From Macrolepiota albuminosa (taxonomy: Eukaryota > Basidiomycota > Agaricomycetes > Agaricales > Agaricaceae), in contig JAMWFC010000117.1 in assembly GCA_027475525.1 (NCBI GenBank), positions 5,256,183 to 5,320,182 of the forward strand: 64,000 nt of DNA, in the 5' to 3' direction. Shown here one piece after another: positions 21,851 through 33,953 of this stretch. Below the pieces are notes generated by a model. It made no database searches. It saw nothing but the letters and a program-made list of their open reading frames with translations, and was not told the origin of the DNA. The position numbers were made by a program, and so were the translations under genes. Every line of letters starts with the position of its first letter. The first letter of the stretch is position 1.

Positions 21851-23548
21851 CCTCTCGTACCCCAGCTCCAGGGAATGACCGACTACTGAGGTCAATCCCT
21901 CCGAGAGACCAACTCCTACTACACCGGCAAGGAGAAGCACATGCATGTTATCAGTCAACCAGGCTTCCGACTTTGCAGCGTGAGTCAGGCAACCTGAACA
22001 CGATGATGTTGTTCTGCTGGAGGTCTGGATGACAGACACAGGAACGACTAAGATAGGTACAAGTAAACATCTGATGTCGAGGTACCGCGCCAAGTTCTCG
22101 ATGTGGTACGACGCACCTGTTGCTGATGCTTATAAATGGGCCTCCTCACGCCTCAACGGCATAGGTCTGTTGTCCGAACTGCTTCAGGTAAGCAAGTCCC
22201 TTGTGCACTGGTGCTATGAGAGCTGTTTCGGTGCTTTGATCTATAGTTATCGGTTATTTCGAGGAACGTAATAATGAAAAGGCACAAAACGGCGTGCATA
22301 TCCTCGCTAAGCTTTGCCCTCCCGTACCACAGCAGCGGCGTTGTTGTATCAGGATAACAAGGTGAGTACTCGTAATTCTCAGGAGCAGGCAACCCAGAGG
22401 AACAAAGGTACTCGATGTTGGCGATGGTACGGATGAATCCACCTTCGACTCTGCCTTTGTCGCAAAGAGTGTAAGTAGAAGGGAACTCTAACATATTTCG
22501 TCGTATCTCCTTTTCTAATTTTATTACTAATAGAGGTATGAATTATATTGAACCCCATTCATACTTACACAGTCCTTACTCTACAGGATTTTGACTCATG
22601 TCTAATTACAACAAAAAGTGTCGTTATAGGACAAGTCCTAGTATTGAGTATTACGAGATCTAGAATGCTCTTTAACCAGGTACTCTCATTCCTCTCGCTC
22701 CATTCGAAATCGATCTCCAAAAACGTCCTGTCTTTCTTCCTCCACAGCTCCAGATGTTCCCCCGCCTTGGTGCATATCATCAGCGCGCAGACAGTACCAC
22801 CCACGGCTGCGTGCAGTGCAGGCGTTCGTATGACGCATAGTCCGAGATTTGCCACAGGTGCCACAACATCGTTTCAAAGGGAGACAACTGCAGGATGTTC
22901 GTTTTAACCATCTTCAAAAACGCTCCAATCAACGTAAGCCTCGTCACAATATGTGTGCTTTGTCCCGTCCATGCGTCGGTGTGACTGTGATTGTGGGCCA
23001 GTAAAGTGTGAGGAACTCTGCGAATGAGACCAGGTAGCTCCATGATCTGGCATACCTGCTTTGTCTGTCGGCAGTTTCGACTGAAGACCAGGCACAGCAG
23101 AGCACACCACGAGGCGTTATGGAACTTAGTTATCCCAAGCGTTACTTTATAAATGTTGAGGTAACTCGTAGCTACGTACGGAATGGAGGTCGTACCCATC
23201 CCTTTTGATCAACGAGCGTGAAGTCAGACGTCATCGAAAGCTAGGGGGATGAAGAGTGACAGCCAGCATTAACAACATCATCTAATCCACTTCAAAAACA
23301 GTCATTGATAAGATTAACATGCCCCTTTTGGTGCTTCCCGGCTAGATCTTTTTACTCGAGGTCACACCGCGGTCTGCATTCGTAAGGAATTTAGATCTTC
23401 CTTCTCGGTTTTCCTTCTCGAGTTTGTGATTCCTCAATCATGGTCCCACCAGTTACACTGGTCCTTCTAGGTTCGACAAGTGAGTAAAACGTTTGTAGTC
23501 CGTGATAAAAAGGATCGGGAAGATAGAGACAAGGGGACGAAAACTTTG
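21851..23548. other. About 1.7 kb without a recognised gene
   Basis: Several overlapping frames occur on both strands (for example 22153-22494 minus, 22548-22907 plus, 22780-23199 minus), but none has a motif, splice-linked neighbour or consistent start. No repeat shared with other parts of the window was noticed. Confidence 0.45.
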
Positions 23549-23920
23549 TGTTGGACTATATGGCCACCGTCACCTTGCACCCATATCGCCTATGGCCACC
23601 GTCACCTCGCACCTCGTCACACATATCACATCATCTCCTTTGTACGCCTCACTTTTCTTTGACCTTTCTTCATTCCTTTGTTCCATACTTACATATAAAT
23701 ATCACTACATGCATAGACGCACCCTCAGTCACTTATTCTGGACTGAGGGTACGTCAACATACATGCTTACAGTTTATTGAACTTTCTAACGTCGTACCAT
23801 TAGATTCACATGCTTGCGAATAAATTAGGTACGACATAATGCGCAGTTACTTATTCTGGACTGAGGAGATTCACATACTTACGAACATATTAGACTTATA
23901 TTGGGTAACGAGTTCTAACA
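23549..23920 (+). mobile_element. Solo LTR, hairpin family (copy 5)
   Basis: Probable limits are TGTTGGACTATATGG and GAGTTCTAACA. The hairpin at 23720-23750 has arms ACCCTCAGTC/GACTGAGGGT. Its loop plus right arm recurs at 23844-23866, and a block AGATTCACATGCTTGCGAA (23802 on) recurs at 23867-23893. A 5-bp target duplication is not evident, so the copy may have arisen by inter-element recombination or have eroded ends. The leader includes GGCCACCGTCACC twice (23570, 23595). Confidence 0.7.
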
Positions 23921-24910
23921 TTACTTACTTTAAATAGGTAAATATATCGGTGGCTGACTTCGTCGTAACACTGAGTACTTACTTTGAATAGCTCAACCTT
24001 TCACAGTAGTGCAGCAAGAAGCAAAAACGTTTATCATCAACCCTGTCGAATTAATTATCCGAACCAAATTTGGATATCAACACACCAGCTGCAGATGCTT
24101 GTCAAGAAACCTGATGTTTGACTCCGGATCGAGCTACTCTTGTATTGACCAGTACGTCTCATCTTATTTCTATCTCTAAATAACGTCATATGTCTCTACT
24201 GTATTTGTATCTGGGCAGAGACGACAGGAAGTTCGGATTATCCTTCGATTTCGAAATTCAGGATTGACTGCGAATATGTTACGACAATGCTCCTGTGGCT
24301 GACTTGGACATAGGCGCTGGGAAGACCTGAAGAACAGTTGGCTGGTGTTCTGAACGATCAAGGTTCAGCCTTGCCATCCTCGCGCCCCCCATTTGTAGTT
24401 CGTATTCTTGAAACACCTATGTACATCATTTCAATCGAAATGAGCCATCGTGAGAAGAAACACAGCGAAAACCGCGGATCCAGGGTCTGCTTTCATTCAG
24501 CCTGGTCGGAACCATGAAACCGTCCGTTGTTAGGGGAGATGCTCCAGGTTCTATTTCTATCTAAATTGCACATCGGCGTTAGCAGACAAAAAGAGTTTGA
24601 GCTTTTGCAGAATGTAGAGGTTAAGAAGGTTGAGGATTAGGTTAGCAGGTGAGTGGTACAACTTGGAGAACTTTTGTATTGAGATCTTGACAAAAAGCAC
24701 AAGCGAGATTATAGCGAGTTGTACCGGAAGCGGTGGTTGGATCAAGTTGATGATCATCAATAATGTCAAAAGTATCGACCTCCTGAAGTGTGATCACTGA
24801 TATTCACAACAAAGTCAAAGACTGGGATTATATTAAATTACTCGTATGTTCTGGACTCTGGCTGAGTATTTGTCCTTCTACCATCTTTCTGCAAAACTTC
24901 CTTGTACACA
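23921..24910. other. Promoter-side spacer of the DUF6534-type gene
   Basis: About 1 kb. It contains a tail resembling the LTR end (CTTACTTTGAATAG near 23985) and AT-rich sequence. No gene is supported. Confidence 0.45.
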
Positions 24911-26419
24911 ATGGATGAACTCCTCAGACCCAGAACTGTAGACGTCTCCAGAACGCTTGGTATTGTCGAGATTGGAGTCTTCATCTCTATTTTCCTATTC
25001 GGAGTAGTAACTGTCCAAACCTTCATATACTATAGGTGAGCCTTTGACCGTTCGTTGTTAACAGAGGAATTGATGGTTGAGCCATACGACAGAAAGTTTT
25101 ACAACGACAGATCATTCTTGAAAGCCTTTGTAAGTTTCCCCGTGCCTCCACATAGGATTGAAATCTCAGGGACACAATGGACAGGTCGGCGCAATATGGT
25201 CAGCTCGATAGGCCAATTTAAGCTTGGACACTTATGTTTCTTTGGACAGGATCATGGAACTCGTTTATGCAATCGTGATCACCAATGTTATTTACAACGT
25301 GAGCTGAAGCACTAATAAGCAGTTTCCTTCTGACTTTGGTACAACAGGACTCAGTCATAAATTATGGAAATTCTGATCCACTCATTGCGCTTCCAACGTC
25401 GGGGGATATATCCGTCTTCCTGACTGGGATTATTTGTACCGCGGTCCAAGTGACAATTGTCCTCGATCCTAAATCTCAAATCTTGACTTATATCCCCTCA
25501 GGCATACTTTGTTTATCGCATCCGCGTATTATCTTCCAAGTGGCTCTTCCCATGTGTCTTATGGTTTTTATGCCTCCTCCGCTTCATCGCTACCCTGGGT
25601 CTTGGATCTGTTTTCCATGGTACACCAAATATTCTTGTCATCAAGGACAAATGGCGGTGGATGTTCGTCGCATCATTCACATTCACCGAAGTCACCGACG
25701 TTCTGATCACCGCATCGTTGTGTTATTACTTGTGGCCTCACCGTGACATAAGTGAGAGGTGCGTGTATTACCTTGTATCGGCATTCCTGCAGTGCAGCAC
25801 CGAGAAACATATTCAGGGCAAGGGTAATGGTTGATAAACTCATCGCATGGACGATTCGTGAGTGAAAAACGTGCGTTCAAGATATAAGAGGACCTGACTC
25901 GTCATTTTAACCTCTTGAAGAAGCAGGATTGATAACAAGGTAAGCCTGAGAGTGTTCTTAAGTGGCATAACATCCTGGCTGATATCGATTCAGTATTGCG
26001 GAGACAATCCAGCTGATCTTGGTGAGGAATTGTGTCACAACTTTCCACTTGTATTGGAAATCATTATTCTTCTATAGTACATGGCGGAAAAAAATCTTGC
26101 TTGGGCAGCAGTCCTCTTGATACTTCCTCTACGTAGGTTGTCTCTATCTCAGTAAGCTTCTTTAGAGGCCTGACGACCTGAGAAGTATCTTCCAACTCTC
26201 TCATGGCATCGTATGTACCTTCGGTAAATTATTGGTTATCATCAACCTTATCGCTGAAATATTAGACTCAACGCTCGAGCAAATCTGCGCAGTACAAACG
26301 AGACAAATGAACTGAAGTTCAATTCGAACCTGAACATGGAACAGTCAACGGTGCGCGGGGTAGATTTGTCCGGAGGCATTGTCTTATCTTTGCTCTTTAA
26401 TAGCATCCAACTGAGATAA
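24911..26419 (+). CDS. DUF6534-type multi-pass membrane protein, many exons
   Basis: The gene starts MDELLRPRTVDVSRTLGIVE, followed by a first membrane span (IGVFISIFLFGVVTVQTFIYY). The intron 25036-25092 joins to RKFYNDRSFLKAF. Later exons give IMELVYAIVITNVIYNV, SVFLTGIICTAVQ, AYFVYRIRVLSSKWLFP with its next span, and FVASFTFTEVTDVLITASLCYYL. They continue with VDKLIAWTIR, SIAETIQLIL, NLAWAAVLLILP and the typical tail LNARANLRSTNETNELKFN, stopping at 26417-26419. This succession is the seven-span family with the C-terminal DUF6534 domain, hugely expanded in mushroom fungi, of unknown function and presumably plasma-membrane. The small exons between 25750 and 26200 are read with lower certainty, especially around 25130-25250. 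No disabling mutation is obvious. Confidence 0.78.
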
Positions 26420-26945
26420 ATCTCGCGATGACAACTATTGCAGAGCAGCACAACATCCACGCAGAAGTAGGCAAGCCTCATGGGCCGAATTTTGTGTGAA
26501 AATGGTGTTAAGGTATATGAAGTCTCTGCACGTAGCGCCCTTCAAGACTAGTTGTATAACCAAAGCTCACAGACAGCGTGATGAGCCAGTCGAACCTGTC
26601 TGTAGAGCGAAAGTGTTTAATTTTTGATATTGGATGCTATGATAACTCTTCACTGTTAATGTAAAACTGCCGCCAAAACGAATGAGCGATAGAACCAAAG
26701 AAACATATGTACAACTGATGCGAGAGCCTGTATGCGAATACGAAGAAAGTCTGTCACTCCTCAGTGCTTGCTCAAAACCCCCAAAAACATCAGTATTGCC
26801 TGAACCACTTTGAAAACTACACTCATAGCAAGAGTGTAAGACTTGGGTTGAGCGTTATCCTATTTGACTCATGTCACTGTCGTGTAGTTGTACAAAGGTG
26901 GTCGTATGTGCAATCCCCAGAACTTTGATAGTTGTCGGCTCACGA

Positions 26946-27290
26946 TGTTAGAATCCGTACTTATAAGAACCTGTAATATACAGACTATATCAGAGTCTGA
27001 TCCTCAGTCTGCGTATAAGTGACTGTATTCTGTACCTGTAATATACAGACTATATCAGAGTCTGATCTACGGCACAGTAAGTATCATGTTTCGTATCGTG
27101 ATGTGTAGCAAAAGTTGACTCACCCTCAGTCTGCGTATAAGTGACTGAGGGTGTCGTCGTGTAGGTAGAGTATATGTATCCATGAGTCCCTTTGTCCATT
27201 GGCGACAAAGGTACGTGATATGTGTGAAGTAACAAAGTAGTCCAAAAAGGGTCGGCACACTTACGGTGTCCTAGGCCCCAGATTGCAACA
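26946..27290 (-). mobile_element. Solo LTR, hairpin family (copy 6), with intact target duplication
   Basis: It is bounded by TGTTAGAATCCG and GATTGCAACA with CACGA on both sides (26941-26945, 27291-27295). In minus orientation it has the hairpin at 27121-27153, then a ~33-bp block at 27035-27067. A partial hairpin copy (27001-27025) and an exact second copy of the block (26969-27001) follow. A second small inverted repeat (CCTTTGTC/GACAAAGG near 27190-27211) occupies the same place as the one duplicated in copy 2. Confidence 0.9.
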
Positions 27291-27295
27291 CACGA

Positions 27296-28035
27296 TAGCA
27301 GTTATACTCTTAGACCAACTCACCTTAAAAAATGCCTACAGACGAGTATTTCTGTTATGAATCGATTGCGCATCACGTAAGACGATATTCACCAAGGCTT
27401 TCAGTAAAATGTGGTCGTAATATGTTCTCCAGTGAAGTCTACACCTGATGTATCAAGAGACCAAACGGTATCAGAGAATTGGCAAATTTTGAAAGGTTAT
27501 CAAAACATCTTTATCTCCACCAGATGACAGGAGCATAAGTCAAATGTGCTTCAGACAGTACTACTGATGATGCTTGAAATTGAAGACATGAAACAAACGA
27601 TGGCTGACGCGGACTGTCTTGAATTTATTTCTGTTTCCTCAGGCTTTACGAGAGGGGTTTTTGCCTCCGCGTACATAAATAGAGAGAAGTTGTGCCGTAT
27701 CATCACGAACAAGCCATCTACTGTTGCCGAACGTCAGATTGCGCCACGAGAGCCAAGAGGTGAGACAATAATGATAACTGCAAGTAGATGATCTGACTGT
27801 GAGAAGTTGCGAGTCTATCCTTAGCGTAAGTGTAATCTCCTGATCAACATCGCGGGAGATAGGGTTCAAAGGAGTCACGTCAGTAGTTTATTGTTTCCTG
27901 AAGCTTATGCCGCATGCTTATGACGATTATTTACCTTTGAGTTTTGCGGATCTATGTAGTTCCTTCTCGGCCGAATGGATCATCTGCCTGATCCGTCGAA
28001 TATGTCACTAGAAGAACTGCAATCTGGACCGAGAT
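27296..28035. other. No recognised gene
   Basis: About 740 bp. The frame at 27546-27791 has no motif and no splice-linked partner. Confidence 0.45.
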
Positions 28036-28285
28036 GACGCTTGTTGAATAGTCGCAGTTCTCACAATACAAGTTCCTATGCTGCATCCTCGTAGAGTGTG
28101 AGACCGTTGGTTTATTCTATGATCGTTGTCATTCGGCCCTTGTTTTTTCTGGTCCTCTACCCTGGTCTTGATCAGAAGGTTCCAGGTGATATTTAGTTGA
28201 CGGTACAAAGTAAGGATTACAGAGACCATTTCTCCAGTTGGGACAGTGTACTATTCTGCAGTCTTTAAGGTATGAATTCAACCCT
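28036..28285 (-). repeat. Partial copy (D) of the dispersed repeat unit, inverted
   Basis: Read on the minus strand it matches 15825-16045 of copy A, with blocks AATTCATACCTTAAAGAC, GGTCAACTAAATATCA-like, AGACCAGGGTAGAGGACCAG and CAATACAAGTTCC-like. Only a ~250-bp internal piece of the unit is present. Confidence 0.8.
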
Positions 28286-28655
28286 GCCTACTTTGGGCCG
28301 AATTTGAATCTTCACCACATGATCAGCACGTGTGCCAAGCCTCTCCCATCTGCGAGCTCGGGCGTCCATGACTATCACCACGGTGAAAGTATGCTACCAA
28401 TGTTACACGTTCTGCATCCTTTAGATGTCCTCAGAAGACGTTGGCTGCGATAATTGGATCACTTATGGTGTCAATTTCAAGCGACCTAGCCGTCCATTTT
28501 GGGTTACTCCCGTCCTCGAAGCACAATCAAAGTTTTCAGTTTGATTGTCCGCTGCTTCTTTTTCCGTAATACCAATGTGTCACCAGTATTTTGCTGATGC
28601 TATAAAGGCAAGCTTCTGGTCTCCGTTCCACGATATTTATTTTCAGTCCAACCTG

Positions 28656-29304
28656 ATGGCCCTTCCATACATTCTCGAGGATCGCACTGGGACTCTCACG
28701 ACAACTGATTTCGATGACCTCTATGACCGGATATTCTTCCATATTGCACGAGATTCCGATGGTACGACCACGAAGATATACAACATGAGTGTCCGTGGTT
28801 CGCCTCATCGGGATTCCTTGCCCTTCAATTCTAAGCCCGTCGTGGCTCTCGAATTTGCGGCTAACGAAAGCCTCGGAGAGATTTTCTTCATGAGAAACCC
28901 ACAAATCGTGTCAATACCCATGCAAAATTATCTCAGAAGAGTTGGTCTGTTCGGAAGGTCCGATGATGTCATAAACTCCTTCCCACAGACTACTTAATAC
29001 AGCTCTTATAGTTCGTTGCACCGTAAATTCACCGCATTTGACGGAAATGAATACTTCTGGGATTACCGTGTAATCGACGGCCAAGAATGGTCTGTGAGTA
29101 GATCCATTTTCCTGTGTGATGCAGAAATTTGATGGCATCCGTCATTTTAACCAGTGTAGGACCGCGGGTGATCAGCTTGTTGCCCATTACGACGTCACAC
29201 CGCAGTACGATCCTAGTGTTTCGGGTAATTATCTCACAATATATGAGGATTTTTTCCCTCTGACGCTAGGTGCCTATCTTAACATTGATACAACTGAAGT
29301 GTAA
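28656..29304 (+). CDS. DUF6593-type protein, three exons, 177 residues
   Basis: Exons 28656-28957, 29012-29093 and 29155-29304 join in phase. The first part reads ILEDRTGTLTTTDFDDLYDRIFF, then SDGTTTKIYNMSV, PVVALEFAANESLGEIFF, QIVSIPMQNYLRR and, across the first intron, KFTAFDGNEYFWDY followed by GQEWS and QLVAHYDV. The alternation of a TKIY strand, ALEF strand, a [K/R]xFxxxDGxxYxW core and a final LVAxYD strand matches the mushroom-specific DUF6593 family, which has a LURP-one/tubby-like look. Function unknown. An upstream in-frame ATG at 28545 is possible, but the 28656 start fits the family length. The last exon may have an additional small intron near 29260. Confidence 0.7.
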
Positions 29305-29559
29305 ATTGATATTTCGTCGCATGTAGAGCTCCTTGCATCTCTGATGATAATGAGGCACATTTCCCAGCACAATCTTTAGAATGGACTGTCGTCTACTACT
29401 GTGTACAACGTCCCATACCAACTATATATAGATTTTTTCCTCCACGGCCGGTCATCATGACACAGCATCAGCGTGATGTCAAGGCAGAACTGGGAATCTT
29501 TAATCTCTAGCAGAACTTTCCAATCTGCCGGGTTCTCAACCGAGGAAGTGTTTCGCTGC

Positions 29560-31200
29560 AGTCACGGACAATTGGAAGAGGTGTTTGTAGAATCTCTATT
29601 CCCAAGGCGATGTGTGCTTTAAGCTCTGACAAGGTGGCACAAACACGTTACAGGTTGTTTTCAACGTTTGCAGTCTGAAGATCCAAGCTCCATCTATGGT
29701 ACATGGAGTCGTGGAAGTTGAGGTGTTTTTGCCACTGCCTCCTTGGATTTTCTCTCACCTTCTAGCAACCCTTACAGTCAAATTACGTGTTTTACCCAAG
29801 CTTTGGTTACCCTTGATCCTTAGCCACTTTGGCATCTTTTACAACGGCAATATATACTAACTGCTGTAGAAATTGTCTCATTCGACATGCTTTTAAGCAT
29901 CATATAGCTTCAAAGGGTTGTTTCAGATGTCTATTCTAGTTTATCGCCCCCGTCACTTCCATAACTTCTATATTTACAAGCCTCATGTTTATATTCAAGG
30001 CTGCTTTTCTGTCGGAGAAAACAAGATCTGATGGTGTTCAAATGTGGTTATCCAAGATCATATTGGTCAAGCTTCGATCCGGCATTTCGGTTGACAGAAT
30101 TCTTGAGCTTATGCAGAAGCCACGAGTGCAACCGAGGTCTGCGGACAAGTCTACACTTGAAGAATTATCCTACGTCGACCTTCGTGACATTTTTCACAGA
30201 CATCTATACATGTGATACCTTTGTAGCACCATGAGACGCCAGTATTTGCTTTACAGTGAGTCCCATATCGAGGCCGAGGTCTTGATTTTTGACTTCAGCC
30301 AGTGCTACGCAATGTAATCGCAAGGTCACCCTGACAAAAATTCTGTCTCCAATAACACGATTGCGTTCTCAGCGTCTATCATCGATTCAATCATTTACCG
30401 ATTTCAAATGCTGCGCAATGGTAATTCGCCATGCAGCTGAAAATAGATCTGCTCCACAATGTCACGCAAACATTTAGTCACTCTACCGGAAGCACAATTA
30501 GTTCTGCGTACAGGGACAGGAGTGATGATTCGCTTAATGGGAAACGCTTATAATTCTTTCGAAGTGCAATTGATTTTGCTGGCTATTTCATTGTAGTAAT
30601 ACTGGTCCGCGCGATGCCAACAAACACTGCTCCAGCTCCTATCCAAGAGACACCTGAGGCCTCTACACAGGCTCGGTCTATTCCCAGTGGGCCGGTGCGT
30701 TCGATCGAACTTGTTCAGCTGCGTGTGCAGCACTTTCATCCTCATCAGTTGCACGATGAAGTGAGTGTCTACGTCTCATAAAAATCCCGCCTGACATGTC
30801 TTGCCAGCCCGTCGATGTACAACATACAAACATCAATGATTTCCGAAACCTAAATGTAATAATTCATGACATCCTTGGCGCAGGAATTGAGACGGATAAT
30901 CGACACGCTGACCATGGAGAGGGACAAGACATTGCAGCATCTAACGAAGCTTCCGTTGTTGCAGTCCAGCCCCTCGCGGAACCAGCTATGGAAATGGCGG
31001 GTGGCCAAGATGAAGCTAACGGTGCCGACGAGGCAGTTTCTGAACGTTGGTTTGATTGCATTTTTTCCACCATGTGGGTTTTCTTCAATCCATTCTTCAG
31101 CAATTGACCTAGCCAAGCGTTGCTGTATATACATATCTTGTTACGAAATTCGATCATCGATAACAACCTCATCTCACACAAGATCGGATACTACCAACAC
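29560..31200 (+). repeat. Segmental duplication, copy 1 (partner 46930-48540)
   Basis: The two segments share order and long stretches of near identity. Examples are CTCCATCTATGG...GGAGTCGTGGAAGTTGAGG (29690 versus 47120), TTTTTGCCACTGCCTCCTT, the small gene itself, and CATCTAGTCCAAGCC downstream. Divergence is higher in the first half, which looks like an already decayed gene with coding-like VVEVEVFLPLPP in both copies. Both copies have the same orientation. Confidence 0.8.
30614..31107 (+). CDS. Small two-exon gene, duplicate 1, 148 residues
   Basis: Exons 30614-30760 and 30808-31107 join in phase across a 47-nt intron (GTGAGT ... TTGCCAG). The protein begins MPTNTAPAPIQETPEAS, has RSIPSGPVRSIELVQLRVQ, and after the intron VQHTNINDFRNLNVIIHDIL. 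An acidic linker follows (EGQDIAASNEASVVAVQPL), and it ends with the aromatic tail RWFDCIFSTMWVFFNPFF. The paralog at 47969-48452 keeps the same exon structure and frame despite many substitutions, which supports real coding function. No known domain is visible. The C-terminal aromatic/hydrophobic helix could associate with membrane; this is inference. Confidence 0.65.
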
Positions 31201-33953
31201 GTTTTGATGTTCCAAACCATCTAGTCCAAGCCACGATATATGTATAGTTACTTACTATAATCTGTACATAACACTACTCACATATTACAAAGACAAATAC
31301 ATCTTGTTATGCATTTAATTTACAAACGTAAATAACTTCATCAATAAAACAGGAACTTTGTCTCACAGTGAACCATAGCATCTGAAGCATTTCACATTCG
31401 ACATCACGTTCGTCCGCCACGACAAAATATGAACAATTTTCCTCCGAAACAGGGACCTGGAACACGGTAGGTTGATGATGTTTGAGTGCGACGTTTGTTA
31501 GTCAGCACTCACCTTGTCAACAGAACAGGCAAAGAGTGCCCATGTATGGACCATTAGACATTGATAGTCAGGACGCCATTATTCAAGTTGCGGTGGGCTG
31601 CGAGCAAAAGTTGCCTGCATGACGGTGAGAAGAGACATCGATGTATATAGTGTCCGAGACCGAGGATGTTATGATTGATTTGGATATCGGGCGTTAACGA
31701 TTGAGGATAATAAGTAGTATACATGCCAAAAAAATCATTAGCTAGCATTAAAGACACGAATCGAAAGATAAGCGACATCACCAAATGAAGGATCAAATTC
31801 CCGAGAAGAATGAAAGGCCGGGTGATGGGCACGGTCCCGGGTTGAGGACACACATAAGCTCCCACGACTGTAGTGCGTCATCCGTACGATTTCGAACGTC
31901 CCACAAAAAGACCTTTTTGGAATACCAAAGTAAAAGCATGAACCGAGGAGAGCGCTTGTGGCGAAGTCTATAAGACTGAAGGTATCCTCCAATGAAAACT
32001 GATCAAAGGCCAGTGTAGTGCACGTTGGACAAACGTAAACCGGTGTGGTAGAGGAGGAAGAGTTGTTGATGGAATCAGGCTGAGAGAGACGTTCGGCAAG
32101 TAGATTGGGTTTGACCACTGGATCGACAAGCACAGGTAAAACGGAGAAGAAGCGTTCGAGCGAGACGAAAGTAACAAATGGTGAAGCCGGATTAGGGAAT
32201 GGATTGTACGAATAGGGCAAGAGGAAAAATAGAGTTTGGGATTACGAGACCAACCAGCGGTCAGAAACAGAATCGGGGAGGAATCGACGATTTAAAGTGG
32301 TCTGGGAGGTAGATCGTCGATACCGAGAACAGGTAGAATAAGTATAAAAGGCGAGAAAAACATACGAATAGATAGGTTTTCGTACCCCACATTTTCAGGT
32401 CTTGAGCTCCGCTTGTTTCGCGCGTCTCGTATCTCTGTCTCGTCGACGTCTGGTCTGCTCTCGGTGTCTCTTTCTGACTGGTATACTTCTGGCTTCGTCG
32501 ACGTCTGATCCGACGTCAGGCATCGCGTGTTCGCCGTCTTCGGCAGCGAGCTCGGTTCTTCTCGGCTTCTCGGTATTCTGTGCTTCTCTGTCTCGGCTCT
32601 GTCTTTCTCTCAGCTCTGTTCTCGGCTGTCCGGCTTCCTGGAGTCAGAGCGTCTTGATTATCTTCGGCTTTGCTTGTGTCTGCCTCGGCTTGACTCTCCA
32701 TTTGTTCGCTTGACTCGGCTTCTCTGCTTTAGTCTCAGCTCGATTCTCGACTTACTGGCTCTTTGATTTCTTGACGTCTCGTATCTTCTGCTAGTCGACC
32801 TCCTTGATTGTCTTGACTCTGCTTCTGCTCTTCTCCTCGGGACTTCAGTCTTCTGCTGTACTCTCTCTCTCTGACTACTGGGACACTCTCGGACTCTCTG
32901 GTGCTCACCGTCTTTTGCTCCACGGTTTTTCCTCTCAACGCAACGAACGTTACCCTACGTTTACGACGCGTATACACATTTTACTGTCTATCTCGACCTC
33001 TACCCTTACTCTCCACTTCCGACTCCTTCGACTTCGAATTCGATCCTTCAGGTAGTCCATCCCACGTCCACACCGGAAGGCAAGTCGCTTGAAAATATAG
33101 ATTTTTAACGAAAATTCGAAGATGACGCGTTAACGGCCCACCAAAAATCCACAAATAATCATGGAGTACAAATCATCTTCAAGATCGATACAGGGAGCGA
33201 GAATCTGTGCTTGAAATGCCGAGACTTGTGGCCAATGAACTTGGATGTTGGTGGTGCGAGTGTCTAACTAAGACGGCGATAATTGGAAAACATAAGATTT
33301 GTGTTGCGATCGACTTACCGATAGAGAAAGCTGTTATAGAACGTTTGGAACAAAACATCGGTCTGGGAAGAAAGACAAGAAATGAGGGAAGTCGAGAAGT
33401 GTCCGAGATCATCGAATTGAAATGTGCAGTGTTTTGGAGGCAAAGCGTCTTCGAAAGGTTTTCTCACGCGCCTTGGTCTTGAAGCTTGGCGTAGTGTCGG
33501 CCTTTGGATTTTCGGGTATTATTGTGAAAATCAGGAACGTGAGAGATGCAGGACCGAGGGGTGTTGTTCAGAGATAAGGCCACAATGTCAAAGGCAAGGT
33601 TCGAAATTGCGTTATCGTGTCATTATATACATCGCAAGGCAGCGAAAAACTGGTTGCAGCTCTGAGTCAGCGACATGATGATACCGTGACTCGATAGCGT
33701 GACCTCTGGCCATATTATCCCATCGACATGTCTTAATTCGTTTATTGTACGATTCTGTCGAGATCTTTCAGTCACACTCTATCTTACTGGTGGGACTCCA
33801 AACTTCAATAATCTTGAATTCTTTAGACATGGTTGACAGCGTAAGTTATAAACATATCAATTAACATTTCAGCTGATGGGAACAAGCCTAGATATCCTGA
33901 GTACACCGTAGACGGAGGATTTTTTAACCTCCCCGTTCTCTTCGTTGTCCATG
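31201..33953. other. 2.7 kb without a recognised gene; pyrimidine-rich block
   Basis: A minus-strand frame at 31738-32220 (LERFFSVLPVLVDPVVKPN..., two CxxC-like cysteines in VCPTCTT) could be a fragment of a gene, but no partner exons were recognised. From about 32390 to 33060 the plus strand is strongly enriched in C and T, with CTCGGCTCTGT-like and TCGTCGACGTCTG motifs (the latter at 32436 and 32497). The remainder holds only short unrelated frames. Confidence 0.45.

Noticed and set aside
24838..25026. Minus-strand frame opposite the first exon of the DUF6534-type gene
   Set aside because: The plus-strand exon has a family-specific translation and splice sites; the minus frame is its shadow.
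31738..32220. 160-codon minus-strand frame as an independent gene
   Set aside because: There is a hint of a CxxC element, but no conserved domain, no adjoining exons and a Ser-rich composition that arises easily in this pyrimidine-biased region.
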